Assembly (NCBI GenBank): GCA_963969365.1
Contig: OZ017748.1
Span: forward strand, 1,302,001-1,366,000
Length of the DNA stretch: 64,000 nucleotides
Direction: 5' to 3'
Origin: Asterochloris sp. CNOR1
Taxonomy: Eukaryota; Chlorophyta; Trebouxiophyceae; Trebouxiales; Trebouxiaceae
In this document: piece by piece, positions 1-9,064 of the stretch
How positions within the stretch are numbered: the first letter of the stretch is position 1
Layout of the letters: each line of letters opens with the position of its first letter
The notes under the pieces: model-generated
Seen by the model: the letters and a program-made list of their open reading frames with translations, nothing else
Database searches by the model: none
Told to the model about the DNA's origin: nothing
Program-made: the position numbers and the translations under genes

Positions 1-7
1 GCTGCAG

Positions 8-3000
8 CCCACCAACCATCTGGATCTGGAGGCCTGTGTGTGGCTGGAGGAGACGCTGAAGAACTTCAAGCGCATCCTGCTGCTGGTTTCTCACAGCCAA
101 GACTTCATGGTGTGTGCTTATTGCTGGCTCATATTGTCAAGCAGGGAGGGACTAAGTGGCAGCAGGTTCTATTGGCATGATACGCAATCATGTTGTCCCG
201 GGAGCCAAACCCTAACCTGAATTGCTAGGGCCACCCCGTATTGTCAGGCAGGGTGCAGCGGGCCACATTGTTGTGGCTTGCCAAGTGTTGCTAATTGGCT
301 GCCGTCATTGGGCGGCAGCAACAGAAGTGCAGCATTGTTGGGTGGTGACCTTGCTGTTGCCAGAGACCACAATGAGCTAGTCCCCCAGCTTGGCAGCTTA
401 AAGGGGACTAGCAGATGGGTTGCGCTTTCCTAAGATAACAATGGAAGCAATCGGGCCCCTTCAGAGGTATGTGCAACACGCTGCAGCTGCTGACGTGAAT
501 GCCATTTCCTGTGCAGAATGGCGTGTGCACAAATGTCATTGCCATGCACCAACAGAAGTTGCATTATTATGGAGGTGAGGCTGCTGTGCTGCTCTGCTGC
601 CTTTTCCCCATGTAGGCTGGCGCTCGGCGCTCTGAATGGGTGCAGCTGCAGACCTCCTGCCATGCATGGAGTGTCAAACTCCCTCAGGGAGTGCAGCTCA
701 GAGCCCGTCAGACATGTTTATCCTTGTGCAGGCAACTATGACACATATATCAGGACTAGGCAGGAGCAGGAGGATGCTCAGATGAAGCAGTACAGATGGT
801 GAGTGGCTGATTTCCCTTGAGGAGGTCGGAGTTTCGTTCAAGCACTGCTGCGCACATGCTTGTGCACCCTTTGTGTCAACACCTGATTCATCAGTGGTAC
901 AGGTTCCGCATTGCAGGGTGGGCAAGTGCTATGGCTGGTAGTGCTTTCTGAGCTATATGCTTTCGCTGTGCAGCCTTACCAAGAGTCCCAGCACTGCAGG
1001 CTTTCTGTGTTGCCAATCCCAGTCTTTTTCTTGCTTGCCTGCAGGGAACAGGATCAGATCAGCAACATGAAGGTGTGTCCTTGAGCAAAGCTGCAGGCAG
1101 CCAGTGTGCCGCAGCATGCCTGCCAATCAGTGCCTGCGCTGGGGCTGACACCTGCATGTCGAGCAGACTGCTGAGCGTGCTGTAGCTGGCCGCACCGCAG
1201 GGAGCACTCAGCAAGAGCTGGACTGCCTGGACGCCTGGCAGTTCTCTTGCGGCTGCATGCACTACAAGCTGCAGTCAGCTGTGCGACTGTTCTAGAGGTG
1301 TCCCAGCACCTGTAGCTACAGGACCCTGGAATGTTGGCAAACCAGACCAGACCCTCTGTGCTGCAGGAATACATTGCGCGCTTTGGTCACGGCAGTGCCA
1401 AGCTGGCACGGCAGGCCCAGTCCAAGGAGAAGACCCTGGAGAAGATGGTGAGTCTGGGTGCCACATGCCTCAGGGATCTGCACCAGCGATACTCTGCCTA
1501 TGGAAGGTGTGTGTGCCAGCACCTGCGCGGCAGAGGCAGCTGTGCCAGCACCTGCGCGGCAGCTGTGCCGCACCTGCCTGCTGTTATGTCCAAAGAACTG
1601 CTGGTAAGCGCCTGCACACCACAGGGGCACCGGCGTGCTGCTTGCAAACGCAGGCAAGACGCTGGCACCATGAGCAGGAGAGAAGGATGCATGGGCTAGC
1701 AGCATCTGCGTGTGGCAGCAGCTGTCACACTGTCCACTGTGTTGTCAGAGTGGGCATCGTGCCTGCCTGTGCAATATGGCTGGGCCCGCTGAAACCTGGC
1801 TAGGCCTGCAGCATCACAGCCAGAGTGGGGTTGCATTCCTCTGCAGGTCCGCGGTGGTTTGACAGAAAAGGTCCAGAAGGACTCTGTGGTGCAGCTCTCC
1901 TTTACGGACGTCGGCAAGCTGCCCCCCCCTGTGCTCCAGTTTGCAGACGTCACGTTTGGCTACAGCCCAGACCGTGTGCTGTACAGAAATGTGAGTCTGT
2001 GGTTGATACCTGCCACTCCTCCAGATGGTGCCTGCTGCTCCCAAGAGTGAGCGGCAAATGTGTCACTGGGCCTGCATGCTTGCTGTCCCCCCTGTTGGGT
2101 GGTGCTTGGCCTACGACACTGACCAGTTTGCCATGCATGCTGCTGCCCATTCAAGAAAGCCTGCAGCTAGCGCGCAGTCATGCCGAAAGGTCACAGTTCC
2201 TGCACTTCGTGACTGCTGCACAATGACTTGACGCAACAGATTCCTGTCAGCCCCAGCAAGGCCTGACATGCCATCTCATCCCACACGATCCAAGCTGGCT
2301 GCCTCCCCTGCAAGGTTGTCGCGCCAATCAGGGGCGCGCATGGCACCCTAGTTCATGTGCTTCAGCCGCTCTGTGTTGCACTGAAGGTTGACCTGGCGGT
2401 TGACCTTGATTCGCGGGTGGCGCTGGTGGGCCCCAACGGTGCCGGGAAGTCCACCCTGCTCAAGCTGATGGTGGGAGACCTGGAGCCCCTGGACGGCATG
2501 GTGAAGCGCCACAACCACCTGAAGATCGCACAGTACCACCAGCACCTGACAGAGCTGCTGGACCCCGACGCCACCCCTCTGGAGTGGATGGTGAGCGGTT
2601 GTAGGGTCTGCAGTCGGTTCTTAAGGGACTGCCTTGTTTGGCAGTCCAGCAGGCAGAGCATGTTGCTGTGGATCGATTGGAATCTGACATGGCCACTCCC
2701 ATGACATGGGATGGTGAGCACTTCTTTGTGCTTTGGGGTCACTGTGGGGACTTCGGCACGCAGCAGCGCCACCACACGGCAGAGCGCCACCACACGGCTA
2801 CTGCACCCAACGCCCGCACTGGCATGGATGGTGAGCATGTGCCTTTCTGTCTGCGCCTGTGGGTTTTTCAGCACTAGGGGGTGCAAGCCCTGAGTAGAAG
2901 GCACATGTCTTCGACGCATAGTGTGGCTGGTTTCTTTGGTGTCCCAATGTTCATCTGTGCTGCACTGAAGCAGCTAGCAGTCCGGGACTGGTTGTGGGCA

Positions 3001-3892
3001 TGGGGAGCGCCCAGGCAGCTGAAATGCTTGAGGCACAAACTCTCTGGGCACCTGCTGGATGTGTCTGCACAAGCTGCTTTATCTGTGAACCTTGAATGCT
3101 GTGTATGTGCCCATCTGCTGGCAGTGAAGCTTCACCAGCTGCTGTGATCAGCCTCACATGCGACCCTGCAATGTCTTGAGCTTATTTCACACGGTCTGGA
3201 CATTGTGCTCCTGGTTGCAGATGAGCAAGTTCCCCAAGATCACCCTGGATGACATGCGCTCTGTGGTGGGACGCTTTGGCATCACTGGCAAGGCCCAGAC
3301 CTCTAAGATGTCCCAGCTGTCGGATGGTCTGCGCAGTCGGGTGGTATTTGCCTGGATCTCCAAGCAGACGCCCCACATGCTGCTGCTGGATGAGCCCACT
3401 AACCATCTGGACATTGAGACAATTGACAGCCTGGCTGCTGCCATCAACAGTGAGTTAGCATGGCTGCTGTGAACATATGCCTTCGCAGGGATGCTGTGGT
3501 GGACTTCTGAGTCGAATTGGTTGCTGCCTTGAGTAGTGAGTCAGCCAAAGGCGCCACCTATGGAGAGATGTGGCCTACCACTGTTGCAGCAGGGCCATGT
3601 CACCCCAGCAGCCGGCAACCTGCTTCAGTCCTGCTTCACCTGCCTCTGACCAGCATCTGAGCAAGGGTGTGTGCCTCAGATTGTCAGAGTGCTTGCAGCT
3701 CACTGGGTTGACGGCCCCCTCCTGCTCGCAGACTGGGACGGTGGCATGGTGCTGGTGAGCCACGACTTTAGGCTCATTGGGCAAGTTGCCAAGGAGATCT
3801 GGGAGGTCAAGAATGGCGTCCATAGATGGGAGGGTGACATCCAGAGTTTCAAGCAGCACCTCAGGAAGACCCACGACGCCCTGAGGGATTGA
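8..3892 (+). CDS. ABCF2: ABC-F family ATPase (ABCF2/GCN20-like), 3' part
   Basis: Soluble twin-ABC ATPase without membrane domains; relatives act on ribosomes and translation. The first exon starts after an AG at 5-7 and opens inside the first cassette's Walker B (PTNHLD). Inferred exons: 8-109, 517-574, 732-798, 1045-1072, 1367-1447, 1847-1990, 2387-2590, 3221-3449, 3732-3892. They sum to 1074 nt in one frame (357 residues and a stop). In order they give the SHSQDF segment, the linker ending [19 protein letters not shown], Walker [10 protein letters not shown], a signature reading LSDGLRSR, Walker [12 protein letters not shown] and the switch region LVSHDFRLI. Human ABCF2 and Arabidopsis ABCF1 have LSDGQ, so the signature Gln is Leu here. 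The gene ends tail to tail with eIF3h. The family call is firm; the first half of the gene lies outside the window. Confidence 0.93.
1512..1562. repeat. 22-bp direct repeat in ABCF intron 5
   Basis: Two identical 22-bp copies (1512-1533 and 1541-1562) separated by 7 bp lie within the intron at 1448-1846. No coding role is visible. Confidence 0.8.
2583..2837 (+). repeat. Three copies of an exon-end/donor segment (ABCF intron 7)
   Basis: The true junction at 2583-2597 (GTGGATG|GTGAGC) recurs as GGGATGGTGAGC at 2706-2720 and as ATGGATGGTGAGC at 2823-2837. The spacings are about 123 and 117 bp, all within the 630-bp intron. Each copy keeps a usable-looking GTGAGC donor. Confidence 0.75.
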
Positions 3893-4122
3893 CACTGCAA
3901 GCCTCAAAGACCCTACCAGATAGACCCACTGACATGCTGCGAAGACATGCAAGCTATGTCTTCACAGCCACCCATTCAAATGAACCCCAACCTTCCCAAT
4001 TGATTGAAGCAATAGCCTGATTTCTTTGCAATTCCATGCTACTCGTTGAACTATTAAATATCTGGCACATTGTCAGAATGAGTCCACATGCAAGCGAGAG
4101 CACTGTCAGGTCAGTTACCACT

Positions 4123-4127
4123 TGTAA
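4123..4127 (+). terminator. TGTAA poly(A) signal for ABCF
   Basis: TGTAA is the usual green-algal polyadenylation motif. It lies 231 nt after the ABCF stop and just before the end of the convergent eIF3h gene. Confidence 0.5.
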
Positions 4128-4179
4128 GCATGCTATAAAGTCCATGAGATGAGGCAGTTTCAGTACTAAGTCTAGGGTG

Positions 4180-6754
4180 TTACAGGTGCGCACGCTGCAG
4201 GCCCTCCACAGCAAACAATTTCTCAAGGCTCTGGGCACTATACACGCTGAGCTGGTCCAGGTAAGTGGCTATCTGGTTGGTGATGAGAAAGTTGTCAAGC
4301 TGGTTGGGCTCAGGAATGGGTTTGAACTGTTGGGGGTCCTCCTCAGGCAGAGGGTCTTCACCTGCTGCCCGCCGCTGTGCATTCTCCTGCCTGCAGCAAG
4401 GGGTTCAGAGACAGTTGACATCAGCGCATAGGCCTAGCTTGGACAGCGTAGCAATACCACATGTGAGAAGCTGGCGGGTGCCTGCAGCCCAGGAGGTAGT
4501 GGTAGCAGAAGTAGCAGATGCTGCATTTCGAAGGCCTGCGCAGGGTGTTGCCTATGCAGGTCCAGCAGGTCAGTCCATGCAGGCAGCTGCCGCCTAGCCC
4601 GACTCTGGGGCCTCTGCGCCTGCTGCAGGCTCGCATGCCTCGTGATCAAGCAGCCCCAGCAGCGCACTGCTCCACCTCATGACTGCAGCCATTGTGTCTC
4701 CGCTGCTGTGCTCACCTCTGCATCTGCAGCCACACCATACACTGCTGCTGGCAGCTGGCCTGACACCTATAGGTGTTGAGCGACTCCCAAGCAGAGCGCG
4801 CCTGCATCTACAGCCACTGCTGCTGCAGGCCCGAACAACGCCAGCAGCTCTTCATCAGCCCCAGGTTGCTCACCTGCACTCCTTCAGCCACTGCGCCTGC
4901 TGCTGATGCTGCCAGTGCTACTGGCAGTCCCAACCCTGCCGCGCCACTCATGCCCAGCCAATGCCAAGCAGGCAGCCCCACAGGTATTCAAAGCCCACTG
5001 CTAACCTGCGCTTCTGCAGCCACTGCGCCTGCTGCTGCTGCTGCCGCGCCACGCTGCGGTGGTACATGGAAACCTTCTGCTGCTCCGAGACTGCATCGTC
5101 CAGGCAGTCATTCACGAACTCCAAGTTCTTCTCAAGGGCTGGGGCCACCGACAGGTTGAGCTTGTCAAAGTCAATCTGCTTGGCCAAGGTGGGAGGCTCG
5201 ATCTCTGCCAGCAGGGCTGAGGACAGAGCGGTGTTGTGCACCTTGATGGGGATCTCCTCGAAGATGTCTTTCCACCTGCAACAGGGAAGGAGTTGCATCA
5301 ACCCCCAGCTGTAGTGGACTGTGTCCTGAGCAGCCCAGATAAGCTGGCTGCCTACCTGCCTGGAGGTCAGCCCAAGGAAGGCCACCAACGTGCCGAATGT
5401 CAGTGCAAAGATCGTTGATGCTGCTAGCAATGACCTCTTCAAGAGTCAGTGCCCCAAAGATGCCAAGGAAGCTTCCCTGAGCTTAGCTGCCTACATGGTG
5501 AGCCCTGTGTGGTGGCTGCAAGTCCCTCCCCCACAAGTGCTGCAGGCCCCAGGGACTGGCATGGTGCTGCCCAAACCCGACATAAAGCAGAGTTCAAAGG
5601 GCAGCCCTGCAGCCCCCTTACAACTCACGTGATGCTGCCAGCGGTGACTTTCTCAATGGTCAGAACACCGTCCCCTTTGTAAGCGCCAATAAAGCTGTCC
5701 TTCAGCTTGACAGCCTTGATGCTGAGCCCTCCATGGCTGCTGCGCTGGGGGTCGTACACGATACAAACGCAACGCTTGATGGACTCCTGATAGTTGACAA
5801 AGGTCTCAATCAGCTCCACTGTCTGGAAGTTACCCAGCTGGGTGGACTGGTACCTGCACAGCAGCTGGCTGACATGTGGCAGACGGGACTGGAAGGCTGC
5901 AAGCTGGCAAGGATGCGCTCAGGCCCAAGCTCTACAAGAGGCAAAGCGTGTAGCCCTCAGCTAACATGGCACAGCTGACTGGCACCTGCACAGCCAGGAG
6001 GGTAAAGCACAGCATGGGGACCGCTCAGGAGCTGGCTGGGCGGTGTTTGGGGTGGCGTTACCTTCACAGCGGTACAGCCTGGGTTGGCAACCTATGCACA
6101 CCTGCATTTGCTGATGGCAGTGCTGTGAGGTGGCTCCTTGCGAGATGGCTGTGACATGCACACAGCGCCACAGCCACAGCAACAGCGTCAGGGCTTGCAC
6201 GCAGCTGCATGCTTTGTTTGTGGCACGACAGACATGTCAGTTGTCTGGCCAAAACAGCAATGATGAGTGCAGACGTGGCTCCCTCATGCTCTGCAATGCG
6301 CAATATCCCTCTGTTGCCACTGTGTGCTGCCTTCCAAAAACCCCAATCTGCTTCGGCTGCTGGGCACTCTCACCAGCCCACTGTGTTGTTGTCAACGTTG
6401 ACCTCCCGCAGGCAGCGCATCATGTCCAGCTGATAGCTTGCGCCATCAACATCTGAGGCATCCTCGTCATCCAGCCGCGTCTGCAAGCAGCCACAAGCAG
6501 CTGAGTCTCGTGTTGCGGTTGTGGAAGCCGGGCATGGCACAACACAGCCTTACTGGGAAAGGAAAGCAGTCTGTGATCTCGAGAGTCTGACCAATGTCCA
6601 GGCCCAGCAGCTGGCCAGTGACCACCGCTGGCATGCTCTCCTTGCAATGCTTGATGATCTTGAGGACCGCCAAGCCATCGAGCTGCACTACTCGGAGTGA
6701 TGCATCATCACTTTTGGTCTGCAGACTAGCAGCGAAACTCAGTGAGGCGGCCAT
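4180..6754 (-). CDS. EIF3H: Translation initiation factor eIF3 subunit h
   Basis: Non-catalytic MPN-domain subunit of eIF3, cytosolic, promoting 43S assembly and re-initiation. Exons (minus): 6754-6554, 6480-6374, 5853-5629, 5275-5006, 4390-4180. The total is 1014 nt, or 337 residues and a stop, with every junction phase agreeing. The MPN core begins QLDGLAVLKIIKHC and runs through LLGLDIGQTLEITDCFPFP. The His-x-His of active MPN+ enzymes is replaced (VDNNTVGW), as expected for eIF3h. The tail has the WKDIFEEIPIKV segment, a Gln-rich helix (SVARQQQQQAQW) and the C-terminal helix YSAQSLEKLF. The start is the only Met ahead of the MPN fold and lies 175 bp from the upstream gene's stop. Intron 4 (615 bp) carries copies of the exon 4 end. 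Confidence 0.95.
4708..5045. repeat. Intronic copies of the eIF3h exon 4 3' end
   Basis: The exon 4 end plus donor (plus-strand 5000-5045) is repeated at 4868-4913 with roughly 90% match over about 45 bp, including a donor-like CTCACC (GTGAG on the minus strand). A shorter copy lies at 4709-4755 and a weak one near 4801-4830. Confidence 0.75.
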
Positions 6755-6775
6755 GGTGGCAGATGTGCTTTGCGT

Positions 6776-6827
6776 AGCAGTCGGTCAACCTCAGACCTAG
6801 AGCAGTCGGTCAACCTCAGACCTAGAG
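6776..6827. repeat. Perfect 25-bp tandem repeat upstream of eIF3h
   Basis: Two identical 25-bp units (6776-6800 and 6801-6825, plus 2 bp) sit 22 bp upstream of the eIF3h start codon, inside its 5' leader or promoter. Confidence 0.9.
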
Positions 6828-6929
6828 CTGGCTCAAGTCACAGGCTGTCAGTCTCAGGGGAATGGCAGAATACACTTGGCCTTCATAGCCTGGGCAGGTG
6901 CTAACTCGGGGAGTTCTGCAAGGTAGCAA

Positions 6930-8942
6930 TTACCGTTGCATCACACTCGACATTGCTGGTTCCAAAAATACTGCCCGGTACTGGCTGCTGACATCAGTGA
7001 CGACTGATGTCATCTGTATAAGTATCTGGGGTGGAGTCTGGGTGGGGTCCAAGTCTTGATGGACCTGACTCTGCAGCACAGACAGCACCTTAGGAAGCAG
7101 CTGTGTCACCAACAGTTGCACACAGTTCCAGGCTTGCAGCCGCCACACACCTGTGCGCAAGACCCATGTGGGGTCATTTAGAAGGAGCTCCCTGGGGTCC
7201 TTGTCGGGCATGAAGCGCTTCAGGTCTGCCAGCACCTCGCCCACCAGGGTTGGATCCAGGAACCTGCATGGAACCCCGAAGCTGGCTGCAGTTGGGCAGC
7301 TGGGGACTGTTTGCTGTGCAGGAACAGGTCCTGGTAATCTTATCACGCTGGCACATTGAACGATGAGACAGCGTTTGTTTGTAGCCTGGACTGTGACCAT
7401 TGGCAACGATGCACCAATCTGGGTCCAGGCAGTGCACTAGCCTGGGGTAGTTCTGAAAGAGAAGGTCGGCCCCCCTGATGTCTAGTAGCTTCAGAGTCTC
7501 ATCCATCTGCTGTGCTAGCTCCTCAGGGTCCTGCACAACAGATCAGGTTGACAATTCCCTGGTCTGGGGAAGCAAGCGGATCAACCTTTCAGCCTTGCCT
7601 GCAGCGGCTTGGCGTGACCTGGAGGCCTCACAGTGCTGCAGCCTCAAGGCAAGCCGGCAGCCAGATGGTGGCAACACAGAGCTTGCCATCACTGCCATCA
7701 CAGGTGCCTCAAGAGGTAGTCCCAGCCAGAGGTGGAGTCAAATGTGAATGCAACACAAGAGGGCTGCTGTTCGCACGCATTGAATGCCCTAGCCCACCTT
7801 CAACAGCAACCCTGGCTCCTTGGCAGCCATGCTGGAGATGTTCGCGTCTGGCAGCAGTTCCTTGAGCCTCAGGATGCGCTTGGCCAATTTTTCTGGGTCC
7901 TTCAGCAGGGCAGCCAGCAGCGGCGGCCGCATGTTGCCTGCGTTGGAGCCTGCGAGACAGGCTGTCAGCTCAGCAGCATGCCCGGGACCGGTGGGTGCAT
8001 GTTGCCAGGTTGGGAGCCTGCACAGTGCAGCAGGAGGCTGTGTTACTCGAGAGCCTGTCTGGGAGAAGCAGCCGCATGTTGCGGGCCTTGAAGCCTGCAA
8101 GAGCCTGGGTGGCTGGAATACCACCCAACAGCAGCGGTTGCCTGTTGCCTGCTTTGGGCCTGCATCATGCAACATGCTGGAATGACAGAGGGCTAGAAAG
8201 CCAGAGCAGCATGCCAGATGTTGTCCATGGAAGTACCCAGCCACACATCAGCTCAGATGGCTGGAAGATGCTGAGCAGCACATGAGCAGCTGCCTGGCTG
8301 ACATGCAGGCACCCAGCGGCGTCCTCTCTATTTGCAGCAGGCGGATGTCCAAGCCCGTTGGTGTGCTCACCAATGTCAGGCAGGGTCTGGCACAACTGCT
8401 GGAAGCGGCGCTGCCCCTCCTCCAATGTGATGTCCAGCTCCTCACTGGCAAGCAGCTGCACCAGGCGGCTCTGGTTCTCTGGAGTCCACTCTGCACAACA
8501 GCTCAAAGCACTTGGCACACCAAAGTGGTGCACCAGATCTGCTGAACCCCACAATATGCTGGCCTCACACACGAGGCCTGAGTGCTGCTGCAGTGATCCA
8601 CACTTCAAAGGCTCTGGCTTGTTGTGATGGCGTGCCTGTCTCTCGTTCTCTGAGGTCAAAAGTGAGTGCCCATGGGGGCAGCCTGTCCTCCTCCTTGGCT
8701 GCCTTGTCAGCAATGCTGTCCTGCAGGGCTCCCTCAGCTGCAGCTGAGCCGCTGCCAGCAGCTGAGCAGGTGGCTGGGTACCTCCCGCTCTGCCTCTGCT
8801 GCCCAGCAGTCTTGAGGTCTGGCAGTTCGTGACCCCAGTGACAGTCTGCATGCAAAAGGGCATGCTGGTCTGGCGCCTGGCTGTGCATGCGTCGCGTTGG
8901 TAACGATCTTGACTGACACATGTGTGAGGTGGGCCGTTGCAT
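6930..8942 (-). CDS. Uncharacterised helical-repeat protein, possibly organellar
   Basis: Exons (minus) 8942-8573, 8490-8371, 7937-7798, 7530-7415 and 7263-6930 join in one frame to 359 residues. After an Arg/Ser/Gln-rich leader there are at least three degenerate helix pairs of the type L..LLPDANISSM...PGLLL, LKLLDIRGADLLFQNYPRLV and LKRFMPDKDPRELLLNDPTW. Each is about 40 residues, with a conserved P-x-L/W step, reminiscent of mTERF-like solenoids. I cannot assign it to a named family. The exon 1 start is a guess. The last 50 residues may be read-through of an unspliced intron, because a GTGTGT donor follows LRT. Intron 2 carries repeated acceptor copies. The gene is divergent from the Rh channel. 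Confidence 0.55.
7929..8166. repeat. Four spaced copies of an acceptor/exon-start segment
   Basis: A ~28-bp segment covering the exon 3 acceptor and first codons (7929-7956) recurs at 7997-8024, 8074-8101 and 8140-8166 within the upstream intron. The common core on the plus strand is GCATGTTGC...GGAGCCTGCA, with spacing of 64-78 bp. Confidence 0.75.
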
Positions 8943-9064
8943 TGCATGCCCGGGACTGGTTCGACCGAAAAATGTTGGGGCAGAGGCCCTATCAGGTACG
9001 AAGACGACAAGTAGTAGTAGCTAGAATTGGCCCCTTAGCAATCTCAAGACACCAAGCAGCGACC
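8943..9064. promoter_or_regulatory. 122-bp divergent promoter region
   Basis: This is the only DNA between the predicted start codons of the helical-repeat gene (-) and the Rh channel (+), so it must hold both promoters and 5' UTRs unless the helical gene starts further in. No TATA box is evident. Confidence 0.45.
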
